Origin: Labilithrix sp. | GTDB taxonomy: Bacteria; Myxococcota_A; Polyangia; Polyangiales; Polyangiaceae | Length of the DNA stretch: 52,721 nt | Assembly (NCBI GenBank): GCA_019637225.1 | Contig: JAHBWC010000061.1 | Location: 1-52,721 of the forward strand | Direction of reading: 5' to 3' | Shown: positions 40,240-48,871 of the stretch, piece by piece | Position numbering within the stretch: the stretch's first letter is position 1 | Layout of the letters: every line of letters starts with the position of its first letter | Notes under the pieces: model-generated | What the model was told of the DNA's origin: nothing | Databases searched by the model: none | What the model saw: the letters and a program-made list of their open reading frames with translations, nothing else | Translations under genes and position numbers: made by a program

Positions 40240-41699
40240 GCGAGCGCCGGCGGGACGCGCGACGGGAGCGCCGCGCGGCGCGTCTGCGCGGACGGGAGCG
40301 TGACGACGAACACGGTTCCGTTCGGCTCGTTGCCCTCGACCGAGACCTGCCCGCCGTGCGCGTCGACGATGCGCTTGACGATCGAGAGCCCGAGGCCGGT
40401 GCCGCCGTACTCGCGCGTCGAGGACGAGTCGACCTGGTAGAACGCCTCGAACACCTTGGCGCGCTCGGCCGCCGGGATGCCGATGCCGGTGTCGGAGACG
40501 CGGATCTCGACCTGCTTCAGGAGCGGCGCGAGGAGCACGGCGCCCGCCGAGTCGTCGTCGTCGTCGCCTCCGCCGGAGAGCGCGGGGCCCTCGGTCACGC
40601 GCGCGCGCACGGTGACCTTGCCGCCCTTCGGCGTGAACTTCACGGCGTTGTCGACGAGGTTGATGAAGACCTGCCGGAGACGCTCGGCGTCCGCCGCGAG
40701 CTCGCACGGCACGCCGTCGGAGTCGATCGCCAGCTCGACATCCTTCTTTCGCGCGACGGGCGCGAGCGTGGTGATGACCTCGTTCAGGACCGGACCGATC
40801 TGCGCCGGCGCCTGGCGGAGGCTCATCGTCCCGCTCTCGAGCTTCGAGAGATCGAGCAGGCCCATGATGAGCCGGAGGAGCTGCTCGCCCTTCGCGTGGA
40901 TCGTCCGGACGTACTCTTGCTGCTCGGGCGCGAGCTCGCCGGCGATGCCCTCGGCGAGCATCTCGCTGTAGCCGATGATCGACGTGAGCGGCGTGCGCAG
41001 CTCGTGGCTCATCGTCGCGAGGAAGTTCGACTTGAGGCGGTCGACCTCCTTCAGGCGCGTGAGCGTCTGCTCGAGGCGCGTCGTCTTGTCCTGAAGCTCG
41101 CGGTAGCTCTCGCGCACGCTGTAGAGGTGCAGCTTGCTCGTCACCCAGGCCTTGTGGCTCGAGAAGATGATGAGCTCGAGCGTCTCCTTGAGGTGGCCGG
41201 CGATGCGCTGGAGCGCCTCCTGCTTCACGCGCGGGACCTTGGCGGCGAGCTCGCTCGCCTGCACGACGTCGAGGCGCTTGTCGGTCTCGGCGAGCGACGG
41301 TGGCGGCTCGCGGAGGCCCGCCGGCGCGTACGGTCCGAGCACGATGCGCCCGACCCGCCGGCCCTCGTGGACGAGCGAGACGATGTGGTACGCGAGCCCG
41401 GTGAAGCACGGGTGCGTGACCTCGCCGTCGTCGCCCGGCGCCACGCTCTTCGCGGCGCTGACGGTCGCGCCGCACGCCGCGCGCGAGCCGGGGACCTCGT
41501 TGATGTAGCGGCACAGCTCGAGCTCGTTCGCGACGTTCGCGAGCAGCGCGCCCTGCGACGCGTACACGCGCACGCCGATGCCGAAGAGCGCGTGGATGCT
41601 CTTGCAGAGGTCGTCGAGCGCGTCGCGATCGACGACGTCCTCGAGGGCGATCGGCTGATCGCCGACGACGTCCTGACTCGCGGGGGGGATGTCGCTCAT
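40236..41699 (-). CDS. PocR-domain sensor histidine kinase
   Basis: A 487-residue cytoplasmic sensor kinase. The N-terminal region (about 25-175) is a PocR sensory domain with LCKSIHALFGIGVRVYA, ELCRYINEVPGSRAACG, and HPCFTGLAYHIVSLVHEGRR; the conserved Cys residues may hold a ligand or redox site. HisKA has FLATMSHELRTPLTSIIGY. The ATPase part has INLVDNAVKFTPKGG, VSDTGIGIP and GGTGLGLSIVKRI, with an Asp/Gly-rich insertion near GGGDDDDDSAG. It overlaps the MglA-like gene (ATGA at 41696-41699) and thiL (GTGA). No receiver is fused; the partner regulator is unknown. Confidence 0.9.
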   Translation of the reverse strand: MSDIPPASQDVVGDQPIALEDVVDRDALDDLCKSIHALFGIGVRVYASQGALLANVANELELCRYINEVPGSRAACGATVSAAKSVAPGDDGEVTHPCFTGLAYHIVSLVHEGRRVGRIVLGPYAPAGLREPPPSLAETDKRLDVVQASELAAKVPRVKQEALQRIAGHLKETLELIIFSSHKAWVTSKLHLYSVRESYRELQDKTTRLEQTLTRLKEVDRLKSNFLATMSHELRTPLTSIIGYSEMLAEGIAGELAPEQQEYVRTIHAKGEQLLRLIMGLLDLSKLESGTMSLRQAPAQIGPVLNEVITTLAPVARKKDVELAIDSDGVPCELAADAERLRQVFINLVDNAVKFTPKGGKVTVRARVTEGPALSGGGDDDDDSAGAVLLAPLLKQVEIRVSDTGIGIPAAERAKVFEAFYQVDSSSTREYGGTGLGLSIVKRIVDAHGGQVSVEGNEPNGTVFVVTLPSAQTRRAALPSRVPPALA

Positions 41700-42424
41700 G
41701 CGCCCGCCTTCCCGGAGCGCGCGCCGCCGACGTGCGCGTCGCAGAGCATCCGCGCCTTGCCCTCGTAGCCGAGGCTCGACGCCGCCTTCGCCAAGAACTC
41801 GTCCGGCTGGATCCCGAGCTTGCTCCTGAGATCGTGCTCGGCGTCGAGCTTCCGCCACGCGCGCTCGAGCAGGCCGAAGAACGACTCCATCACGCCCTGC
41901 CCGTGGACGGCCGACGCCTTGAAGACGGGCTCCTTGCCTCGGCGCGCGAGCTCGTCGAGCTCCGCGTCGGTCCGCACGCCGGGGAGATCGCGCTTGTTGA
42001 ACTGGATGACGAGCGGGACGTCGCGCATCGACCGCCCGAGCTCCTTCAGGTTCGTCCGGAGATCGAGGAAGGAGGCCGCGTTGTTCTCCGTCTCGGCGAC
42101 CTGCGAGTCGGCGATGAACGCGACGGCGTCCGCGCCCTGGAGCACGAGCCGGCGGGTCGAGGCGTGGACCACCTGACCGGGGACGGTGAAGACCTTCACG
42201 CGCAGGTTCATCGCGCCGCCCTCGGTCTCCGCTTTGAAGACGAGAGGCAGCATGTCGAAGAAGAGCGTGCGATCGTCCTTCGTCTCGAGCGTCATGAGGC
42301 GACCGCGGCTGTCCGCTTTGGTCAGCTCGTGGAGCGCCTTCAGGTTGGTGGTCTTCCCGCTCAGCGCGGGCCCGTAGTAGACGAGCTTGATTGCGACTTC
42401 TCGTGCGGCGAAATTCAGCTGCAA
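41696..42424 (-). CDS. MglA-family small GTPase
   Basis: A 242-residue Ras-like GTPase of the MglA group, whose founding member sets cell polarity for gliding in Myxococcus. Signatures are KLVYYGPALSGKTTNL (P-loop), FTVPGQVVHASTRRLV (MglA has TVPGQ where Ras has DTAG), VAFIADSQ and QFNKRDLP. It is about 45 residues longer than MglA at the C-terminus. The start is taken as TTG 42424 because the frame before it lacks a better codon and the next residues MQLNFAAREVAIKLVYYG fit the family. First gene of a translationally coupled set with a PocR kinase and thiL. No mglB is adjacent, so GAP control is not visible. Confidence 0.9.
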   Translation of the reverse strand: MQLNFAAREVAIKLVYYGPALSGKTTNLKALHELTKADSRGRLMTLETKDDRTLFFDMLPLVFKAETEGGAMNLRVKVFTVPGQVVHASTRRLVLQGADAVAFIADSQVAETENNAASFLDLRTNLKELGRSMRDVPLVIQFNKRDLPGVRTDAELDELARRGKEPVFKASAVHGQGVMESFFGLLERAWRKLDAEHDLRSKLGIQPDEFLAKAASSLGYEGKARMLCDAHVGGARSGKAGA

Positions 42425-42450
42425 GGCGCAAACGATCGTATCATGAGCGC

Positions 42451-43083
42451 GTGCTCAAGGAAGGCGACAAGGCTCCCCCGTTCAATCTTGAAAGCGACGC
42501 CGGCGGAAAGGTCTCGCTCCGGGACTTCGGCGGCAAGACGCTCGTGCTCTACTTCTACCCCCGCGACAACACGCCCGGCTGCACCCGGCAGGCGCAGGCC
42601 TTCACGGCCACGAAGGGCGCCATCGAGCGCGCCGGCGGCGCCGTCGTCGGGGTCTCGCGCGACTCGCTGAAGAGCCACGCGTCGTTCCGGGAGAAGTGCG
42701 GCCTCGGCATCACGCTCGTGTCCGATCCCGACCTCGCCGTGCACAAGGCCTACGGGGCCTGGGGCGAGAAGACGATGTACGGCAAGAAGGTCGAGGGCGT
42801 GCTCCGCTCGACCTTCCTCGTGAAGGACGGGAAGATCGTCCGCGTCTTCCCGAGCGTGAAGGTCGACGGCCACGCGGACGCCGTCCTCGCCGCGCTCGGC
42901 GGCGCGCCGGCGAAGGCCGCGCCCGCCGCCAAGAAGGCGCCCGCCAAGAACCCGCCCGCCGCCAAGAAGGCGCCCGCCAAGAACCCGCCCGCCACCAAGA
43001 AGGCGCCCGCCAAGAACCCGCCTGCCCCGATGAAGGCGCCGCCCGCCAAGGCCGCCACGAAGAAGGGCGCCGCCAGGAAGTGA
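42451..43083 (+). CDS. bcp: Bcp/PrxQ-type peroxiredoxin with a histone-H1-like C-terminal tail
   Basis: A 210-residue protein. Residues 1-150 are an atypical 2-Cys peroxiredoxin: LVLYFYPRDNTPGCTRQAQAF with peroxidatic Cys44, and VGVSRDSLKSHASFREKCGL with Cys83, which may resolve it. The Cys usually found five residues after Cp is Gln here. The last 60 residues are a Lys/Ala/Pro tail with three exact or near-exact 11-residue repeats (PAAKKAPAKNP), like bacterial histone-H1 proteins. The tail could hold the peroxidase on DNA. The start is GTG 42451 (VLKEGDKAP), matching the family N-terminus. Its stop overlaps the next start. Confidence 0.9.
   Translation: MLKEGDKAPPFNLESDAGGKVSLRDFGGKTLVLYFYPRDNTPGCTRQAQAFTATKGAIERAGGAVVGVSRDSLKSHASFREKCGLGITLVSDPDLAVHKAYGAWGEKTMYGKKVEGVLRSTFLVKDGKIVRVFPSVKVDGHADAVLAALGGAPAKAAPAAKKAPAKNPPAAKKAPAKNPPATKKAPAKNPPAPMKAPPAKAATKKGAARK
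42922..43020 (+). repeat. Three 33-nt tandem repeats encoding PAAKKAPAKNP
   Basis: Units at 42922-42954, 42955-42987 and 42988-43020. The first two are identical; the third differs by one codon (Thr for Ala). They encode the H1-like tail of the peroxiredoxin. Near-identity at DNA level indicates recent expansion. Confidence 0.9.
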
Positions 43084-44120
43084 GCGACGCGGCGCCCGTT
43101 GTCTGGCTCGAGGACGGCGAGGCCCGCGACGACGCGGTCCGAGCGCTCGGCGAGTGGGCGCACACGCGAGGGGTTCGGCTCGAGGGGCTCGAGGAGCGCG
43201 CGCCGGCGAAGCAGCCGCTCGATCCGACGCTGGCCGACCGCGCGGAGAAGGAGCTCGACCGCGCGCGCCTCGCGATCGGGGCGACCGACGCCGACGCCGC
43301 CGAGCGCGCCCTCGCGCGCGCCGAGAGCCTCCTCCGCGAGCACCCCGAGCTGCCCCAGGCCGCCTGGCTCCGCGCCGAGGTCGAGCGGACCTGGTCGGCG
43401 CGCTGGCTCCGCGTCGAGCCGCGCGACGAGGCGCGCGCCCGCACCGCGTGGGAGAACGCCGCGGCGCTCGACGGAGGACGCACGCCGGGCATCGGCGAGA
43501 GCAGCTTCCCGCCGCGAACGACGGTGAAGACCACGATCGTCGTCGCCGGCGCGGGGAGCGCGCCCGTGTCGTTGTGGCTCGACGGCGCCCCCCTCCAGCC
43601 CGCGGAGAGCGACGCGCGGCGGGCGATCTACCCGATCGACGTGGCGCCCGCGGAGCACCACTTGCTCGCGACGTCGGACGGCGAGGTCGTCTTCGCGTCG
43701 TGGGTCGCGATCGCCGGCGCGGAGCCGACGGCGACGCACATCACCGTGGCGACCGGCGGCGCCTGCAGCCGCGGCGCGCTCGGCGCCGTCAAGCGGCGGG
43801 ACGGACGGATCGACGCGCCCGGCGTCGCGTGCTCGCGCTGGCTCGCGGCCGTGCCCGGCGAACGGCGCGGGAGCGTGCTCGTCGCGCGCTGCGAGAAAGA
43901 CACGTGCGGCCCGCTCCTCGAGTGGCGGACCGAGCGGCTGCCGGCCTACGCGCCGGCGCCGTCGCACGGCGCGCACGCGCCGTGGCCGTCGTGGGCGACC
44001 TGGGCGATCGTCGGTGTGGGCGCGGCGACGGCGACGTCGATCGCGCTCGTCGCCACGGGCGTCTTCGAGGCCCGCGCGGTCGAGCCGCGCTTCGTCGTCG
44101 GCGGCGCGCGCCAGGAGTGA
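43080..44120 (+). CDS. Hypothetical protein with one C-terminal membrane helix
   Basis: A 346-residue protein of unknown function. The N-terminus (VSDAAPVVWLEDGEARDDAV) leads into a helical segment with TPR-like spacing (LADRAEKELDRARLAIG, AERALARAESLLREHPEL). A beta-rich central part follows (TTIVVAGAGSAPVSLWLDG, YPIDVAPAEHHLLATSDG) with Cys in GGACSRG, VACSRW and RCEKDTCG. A single hydrophobic helix is near the end (WATWAIVGVGAATATSIAL). GTG 43080 overlaps the peroxiredoxin stop (GTGA), so the two are coupled. The Cys pairs suggest the middle part is periplasmic, but no N-terminal signal is seen. Confidence 0.6.
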   Translation: MSDAAPVVWLEDGEARDDAVRALGEWAHTRGVRLEGLEERAPAKQPLDPTLADRAEKELDRARLAIGATDADAAERALARAESLLREHPELPQAAWLRAEVERTWSARWLRVEPRDEARARTAWENAAALDGGRTPGIGESSFPPRTTVKTTIVVAGAGSAPVSLWLDGAPLQPAESDARRAIYPIDVAPAEHHLLATSDGEVVFASWVAIAGAEPTATHITVATGGACSRGALGAVKRRDGRIDAPGVACSRWLAAVPGERRGSVLVARCEKDTCGPLLEWRTERLPAYAPAPSHGAHAPWPSWATWAIVGVGAATATSIALVATGVFEARAVEPRFVVGGARQE

Positions 44121-44590
44121 CGCCAGGAGCGCGGACGCCTCCTGCGACGCCAGAGCTCGCGCCTCGCGTCCCCGCGCGGGTGAGCGCGGCGTCGCGATGA
44201 TGCGGGAGACCGGGAAGAGAACGCCCGGCCGGCGTGTAGCTACACACGAAGGCGGCGATGCCGGAAACGACGCAGGCAGGCCACCCCATCCCCCCCGGCC
44301 CCTGCGACACGACGAGGCAGAGCTCGCCTTCTCCAACTCCCTCGACCCGTTCCTCCCTCTGTCCCCGACCCGCACACGCCAGGAGGTCCTCACCGCCGAT
44401 CCCGACCCCAACGACCATGTGAAAGCTGCAACTGTGGCGGCTCCCCGACGCACCCGCGACGGGGGGCCATCTCTATTTTGTCCCGCTTTTTCAGGGAGAT
44501 TTATCTTCGTCTACGCGACGTTCTTCGCGCCGTCCGACGTTGCGCAGGCGGGGTGCCGCGCTTAGGCTGTCTGCCTGAAAGAGGTAGACG
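44121..44590. other. 470-bp gap without a convincing gene
   Basis: This stretch lies between the membrane protein gene and the M48 protease gene. Short ORFs cross it, but their codon use does not look like the neighbours. It contains a perfect 12-bp palindrome GTGTAGCTACAC (44234-44245), a pyrimidine-rich region, and an AT-rich patch at about 44468-44512. A promoter candidate for the M48 gene lies at its right end. I see no tRNA, repeat array or known RNA. Confidence 0.6.
44540..44568 (+). promoter_or_regulatory. Promoter candidate for the M48/dynamin genes
   Basis: TTGCGC (44540-44545), a 17-base spacer and TAGGCT (44563-44568) resemble a housekeeping promoter. The element lies 22 bases before the M48 ATG, with an AGAGGT-type ribosome site between. 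Confidence 0.4.
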
Positions 44591-45487
44591 ATGGCTGACG
44601 CCCCGGCGCTCGACTTCAACGCGTACGTCACACGGAAGAGAGCGGAGCGCGCGGGAGGCGCGTCGACGGGAGAGCACGATTACTCGTTCGTGCTCGACCG
44701 GCAGTCGCGCGCGGCGGTCGAGTCGGCTCGGCCCATCCAGCTCGCGGTGGCGAGCACGGTCCGCCTCTGGAAGCAGGTCTGGCGTGGCCAGCTGCTCGGC
44801 AGCGCCGTGAAGGTCTCGGACCGGCAATTCCCGCGCATTCACGGGCTCACGCGCGAGTGCTCCGAGCAGCTCGGCATCACCGTGCCCCAGGTCTACATCG
44901 TCAACAGCCCCCACCTGAACGCCGGCACCTTCGGCACCGACGAGGAGTCGTTCATCCTCGTCCACTCGGCGCTCGTCGACCACTACTCCGACGAGGAGCT
45001 CCGCACCGTCATCGGCCACGAGTGCGGGCACATCCACAACGCCCACGTCGTCTACCTGACGACCCTCCACTACCTGAAGACGATCGCGGCGGCGTTCATC
45101 CCGTGGATCGTGTACCCGGCGATGATCCCGCTGAACGAGCTCTCGCGCCGCGCGGAGATCACCTGCGACCGCGCCGGCATGCTCTGCTCCAAGAACGAGC
45201 AGGTCGCCGCCCGCGCGCTGACGAAGCTGGTCCTCGGATCGCGAAAGCTCTACGACGAGTTCAACCTCGACGCGTTCCTCGAGCAATACGAGGAGGGCAA
45301 GGACAGCATCGGCCGGTACATGGAGGCGCTCGCGACGCACCCCTACCTCCCGAAGCGCGTGCTCGCCATGCGCGTGTTCGCGCAGAGCGAGCTCTACAAG
45401 AAGACGGCGAACGTCCTGCCCGCCGGCGGCCTCTCGATGAGCGAGGTCGACGATCGCGTGAAGGCGCTCCTCAAGGGTGAAGCCTGA
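44591..45487 (+). CDS. M48-family zinc metalloprotease
   Basis: A 298-residue HtpX/Ste24-like peptidase. The zinc site is RTVIGHECGHIHNAHVVY (HExxH) with third ligand Glu in RRAEITCDRAGML. The region before it, VYIVNSPHLNAGTFGTDEES, is typical of M48 substrate clefts. A hydrophobic segment IAAAFIPWIVYPAMIPL follows the active site and may dip into the membrane; the usual HtpX N-terminal helices are missing, so it is probably peripheral. It lies 84 bases upstream of the dynamin gene on the same strand, so the two may form an envelope-stress or membrane-care unit (inference). Confidence 0.9.
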   Translation: MADAPALDFNAYVTRKRAERAGGASTGEHDYSFVLDRQSRAAVESARPIQLAVASTVRLWKQVWRGQLLGSAVKVSDRQFPRIHGLTRECSEQLGITVPQVYIVNSPHLNAGTFGTDEESFILVHSALVDHYSDEELRTVIGHECGHIHNAHVVYLTTLHYLKTIAAAFIPWIVYPAMIPLNELSRRAEITCDRAGMLCSKNEQVAARALTKLVLGSRKLYDEFNLDAFLEQYEEGKDSIGRYMEALATHPYLPKRVLAMRVFAQSELYKKTANVLPAGGLSMSEVDDRVKALLKGEA

Positions 45488-45571
45488 CCCAGCCCGAGGC
45501 ATTTTCGGGAGAAGAGTCTCGCCTGGGGGATCGCACCCGAGGCACGTCCGTAGGAAGCCGAAGGAAAGACC

Positions 45572-47395
45572 ATGCTCGAAGGATTCCGTGAACGAAAGCT
45601 CGACGTGACCGTGGCGTTGCAGGAGCTCGGCGAGATCGCCACGGGGCTCGGCGCCAAGAGCCTGAAGGAGCGCCTCGATCGCGAGCTCGTGAAGAAGCTC
45701 GAAGAGGACCGCTTCCACCTCGTCGTCGTCGGCGAGTTCAACCACGGCAAGTCGACCTTCGTGAACGCGCTCCTCGGCGAGCCCGTGCTCCCCGTCGGCG
45801 TCACCCCGACGACCGCGGCGATCCATCACCTCAAGTACGCCGACGCGCCGGAGGCCACGGTGGTCTTCCAGTCCGGCAAGCGCGAGACGATCCCGTTCGA
45901 GGACACGCGCAAGTTCGCGGTCGGCGGCGGAGCGAGCCCCGGCGAGACGTCGGGCGACGGTCGCGGAGCCGCCGAGGTCGACTACCTCGAGGTCGGCTAC
46001 CCCGCCGCGCTCCTGAAGGAGCGCATCCTCCTCGTCGACACGCCAGGCGTGAACGATCTGTCGCTCCAGCGCGCGGACATCACCTACAGCTACATCCCGC
46101 GCGCGGACGCGGTGCTCTTCCTCCTCGACGCGGGGCAGATCCTGAAGGAGAGCGAGCGCCAGTTCTTGAACGACAAGCTCCTGAAGGCGTCGCGCGACAA
46201 GATCGTCTTCGTCATCACGAAGTGGGACATCCTCGACGACAACGAGAAGACCGAGGCGCTCGCCTACGCGCGGACGCAGCTCGCGAACCTCGTGAAGGAT
46301 CCGGTCGTCTTCCCGGTCAGCTCGGAGACGGCGCTGCAGGGCAACCGCGACAAGTCCGGGATGCCGGAGCTCCTCGCGCACCTGACGACGTTCCTCGCGG
46401 AGGAGCGCGGGCGCATCCTGCTCGACAACGCGCTCGGCGAGGGCCAAAACGTCGGGAACCTCCTGTCGAAGGGCGTCGACGCGCGGCGTCGCTCGCTCAG
46501 CATGAAGACCGAGGAGCTCGAGCGGCGCATCAAGACCCTCGAAGAGGACCTCAAGGGTACGGCCGGCACGATCGAGCAGCGCCGGATGAAGATCCGCGAG
46601 GAGATCAGCGGCATCAAGGTCGGCGCGCAGAAGGACCTCGAGCGCTTCGTCGAGGACACGATCCGCCAGCTCCCGAACGTCATCGAGTCGGCCAAGCAGG
46701 ACGATCTCCGGAAGTTTCTCCCCGCGTTCCTCGAGGACACCTTCCGCCAGTGGGCGGAGGCAGAGTCGACCGAAATCGCCGCGAAGCTCGAGCAGCTCGC
46801 CGAGAAGACGATCGCCCTCATCAAGGAGGACGCCCACGACGCCACCAAGCGCGTCGGCGAGGCGCTCGGCGGCGACGTGAGGAAGCTCGACATCCAGATC
46901 GACACCTTCCGCTACGACGCCAGCATCGCCGCGGTCCTCGTGCTCGGCCTCGGCATGATGTTCGTCAACGTCATGGTCGGCGGCCTGCTCACGATCGCCG
47001 CGCCGATCATGGCGCTCGTCCTGCGCGATCGCATCGACGCCGAGTACAAGAAGCGCGCGGTCGAGCAGGCGCCCGAGGTCCTCCGCCAGGCGGCGAAGCA
47101 GGTCGGGCCGAAGATCGACGAGATGATCGAGGAGTTCGCGAGGAAGCTCGACGCGTGGGTCGTGACGGCCGGCGAGGAGCTCTACCGCGAGGTGCTCGAG
47201 GTCCTGAACGCGTCGCGCGACGCGCGCGCCAAGGCCGATCACGACGAGGCCAAGGCGAAGGCCGACGTCGAGGCTCAAGCCGAGCGGCTCGAGAAGGCGA
47301 GGAAGCGCGTGGGCGATCTCCGCGCCGAGATCTGGTCGCCGAAGGACAGGGTCCGCGTCGCCGACAGCCAGACCGAGCTCGCCTCGACCGAGTGA
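45572..47395 (+). CDS. Bacterial dynamin-like GTPase
   Basis: A 607-residue dynamin-superfamily protein. The G domain has VVVGEFNHGKSTFVNALLG (P-loop), a switch region with TPTTAAIHHLKY, LLVDTPGVNDLSLQ (DxxG) and FVITKWDIL (TKxD). Long coiled-coil helices follow (MKTEELERRIKTLEEDLKG; ends MKTEEL and EEDLKG), and a hydrophobic hairpin IAAVLVLGLGMMFVNVMVGGLLTIAAPIMALVL (ends IAAVLV and IMALVL) acts as paddle or membrane segment near residue 455. The C-terminus is a helical, charged tail. It should remodel or fuse membranes. A good AAGGAA site precedes the ATG. Confidence 0.9.
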   Translation: MLEGFRERKLDVTVALQELGEIATGLGAKSLKERLDRELVKKLEEDRFHLVVVGEFNHGKSTFVNALLGEPVLPVGVTPTTAAIHHLKYADAPEATVVFQSGKRETIPFEDTRKFAVGGGASPGETSGDGRGAAEVDYLEVGYPAALLKERILLVDTPGVNDLSLQRADITYSYIPRADAVLFLLDAGQILKESERQFLNDKLLKASRDKIVFVITKWDILDDNEKTEALAYARTQLANLVKDPVVFPVSSETALQGNRDKSGMPELLAHLTTFLAEERGRILLDNALGEGQNVGNLLSKGVDARRRSLSMKTEELERRIKTLEEDLKGTAGTIEQRRMKIREEISGIKVGAQKDLERFVEDTIRQLPNVIESAKQDDLRKFLPAFLEDTFRQWAEAESTEIAAKLEQLAEKTIALIKEDAHDATKRVGEALGGDVRKLDIQIDTFRYDASIAAVLVLGLGMMFVNVMVGGLLTIAAPIMALVLRDRIDAEYKKRAVEQAPEVLRQAAKQVGPKIDEMIEEFARKLDAWVVTAGEELYREVLEVLNASRDARAKADHDEAKAKADVEAQAERLEKARKRVGDLRAEIWSPKDRVRVADSQTELASTE

Positions 47396-47412
47396 CGCGT
47401 CGACGCGCGCTC

Positions 47413-47455
47413 GCGCCGCCGTCCACCGAGCCCACGCCGTAACGGCCGGCGGCGC
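47413..47455. terminator. Inverted repeat between convergent genes
   Basis: GCGCCGCCG (47413-47421) pairs with CGGCGGCGC (47447-47455), separated by 25 bases. It overlaps the stop codon of the MBL-fold gene. It may serve as a two-way terminator, though the loop is long. Confidence 0.35.
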
Positions 47456-48507
47456 TACTCGAAGCTGTCGTCGTCGGGGATCGCCGGCGTCGGCGGGGCC
47501 TCCGCAGGCGTCGGCGGAGTCGGCGCGGAGGCGGGCGGCGCGAAGGAGCGCTCCGGCGGGAGCGCGCCCCCCTCGCCCGCCTTCACGAAGACGCGGCGCT
47601 CACCGATCTCGAGCGGGGCGATCACGCGCGTCCCGAGATCGAGCTTCTTCTGCGCCTTCGCGAGCTCGCGGAGCGCATCGCCCGGCTCGTCGGTCGAAGT
47701 GACGAACGTGCCGTAGTGGATCGGCACCATCCGGGCGGCGTCGAGGTCGACGAACGCCTGCACGGCCTGCGCCGGGTCCATGTGGAAGCGGCGCATCACG
47801 CTGCGCGGCTCGATCGGCGCGATCGGCAGGAGCGCGAGATCGAGCTTAGGGAAGCGCTGCCCCGTCTCGACGAAGACGCGCTGATCGTAGGCGCTGTCGC
47901 CGCCGAAGTAGACCTTGAGCCCGTGGTACTCGATCACGTAGCCGGTGAACGACTCGGTCATCCACGCTTCGTCGACGCCGTAGCGCCAGCCGACGTGATC
48001 GACCGGCACCGCCGTCACGCGGAGGCCGTCCTTCTCCCACGCTTGCCAGGTCGCGAGCTCGTGCGCCGGGAACGCGAAGCCGCCGGTGAGGTAGGCCGCG
48101 CCCCCGCTCGGGAGCAGCAGCGTCTTCACCTTCGGCTCGATCATCTCGAGGCTCCCGAGCGACAGGTGATCGAGGTGCATGTGCGAGACGAGCGCGACGT
48201 CGACGGGCGGAAGATCCTTCGGATCGATCCCCGGCTCGACGAGGCGCTTCGAGACCTGACCGACGGTGCTCGTGAAGACCGGATCGGTCAGGATGACCTT
48301 GTCGTCGATCTGGACGAGCGCCGTCGCGTGCCCGACCCAGACCACCGCGAGGCGGGCGTCCGGGCCCACGGGGTGCTTCGCCTTCTTGACCTCGCGGGGG
48401 CTCGAGAAGAGCGAGACCGCGGCGCGGCCGCCCGCGCGCACGACGAAGCAGCCGGAGACGGCCGCCGTCAGCGTGACCGCGAGCGCGAGCTCAGCGAGGC
48501 GCCGCAA
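47455..48507 (-). CDS. MBL-fold metallohydrolase lipoprotein (NAPE-PLD-like)
   Basis: A 350-residue predicted lipoprotein, last gene of a four-gene unit. It has a short signal with lipobox VSGC, then an MBL domain: VVWVGHATALVQIDDKVILTDPV, LVSHMHLDHLSL (HxHxDH), VPVDHVGWRYG, VYFGGDSAYD and MVPIHYGTF. The order matches the UlaG/NAPE-PLD-like group (lipid or phosphodiester hydrolases). The C-terminal 35 residues are Pro/Ala-rich. I take TTG 48507 (LRRLAELALAV) as start because it gives a proper signal peptide and has GGGAGG just upstream; it overlaps the previous gene by 17 bases. Confidence 0.85.
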   Translation of the reverse strand: MRRLAELALAVTLTAAVSGCFVVRAGGRAAVSLFSSPREVKKAKHPVGPDARLAVVWVGHATALVQIDDKVILTDPVFTSTVGQVSKRLVEPGIDPKDLPPVDVALVSHMHLDHLSLGSLEMIEPKVKTLLLPSGGAAYLTGGFAFPAHELATWQAWEKDGLRVTAVPVDHVGWRYGVDEAWMTESFTGYVIEYHGLKVYFGGDSAYDQRVFVETGQRFPKLDLALLPIAPIEPRSVMRRFHMDPAQAVQAFVDLDAARMVPIHYGTFVTSTDEPGDALRELAKAQKKLDLGTRVIAPLEIGERRVFVKAGEGGALPPERSFAPPASAPTPPTPAEAPPTPAIPDDDSFE

Positions 48508-48871
48508 GGCCCCTCCCGACGTCGACGTTGCCGAGACGCACGCGGATCGAGATGGGCGCACCCGCGAAGATCCGGTCGCTGGTCGAGACGAGGCGCACGG
48601 TCTTCGTGTCGCCGTCCTCGAGGTCCGCGTTGCACTGCTCGACCGGCTCGACCTGCCCGGCGAAGGTCGCTCGCGTGCAGTACGTGCCGATGTTGCCGCC
48701 GAGGCCCTCGGCCGCGACGAGGTCGACGTCGACGACGACGCGCGCGTCGGGAGCGCGATGCGCGCGCGCGCCGGTGATCTGCAGCGACGCGCCGGGCTCG
48801 TCGCACGCGGCGAGCGCGAGGACGCCGGCGCAGAGCGAGGAGACGACGAGGACCGAGGAGACGACGCGCAT
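48491..48871 (-). CDS. Small lipoprotein
   Basis: A 126-residue predicted lipoprotein (MRVVSSVLVVSSLCAGVLALAAC, ends given here as MRVVSS and LALAAC) with a short beta-rich domain: RVVVDVDLVAAEGLGGNIG, YCTRATFAGQVEPVEQCNAD and IRVRLGNVDVG. Two Cys likely form a disulphide. ATG 48871 overlaps the upstream barrel-gene stop (ATGA). Function unknown; its setting suggests an outer-membrane complex with the barrel protein. Confidence 0.65.
   Translation of the reverse strand: MRVVSSVLVVSSLCAGVLALAACDEPGASLQITGARAHRAPDARVVVDVDLVAAEGLGGNIGTYCTRATFAGQVEPVEQCNADLEDGDTKTVRLVSTSDRIFAGAPISIRVRLGNVDVGRGLAAPR

Noticed and set aside
43789..44418. Minus-strand ORF in the 44-kb gap
   Set aside because: The composition is irregular, and it runs antisense into the coding frame ending at 44120. 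No domain or start signal supports it.
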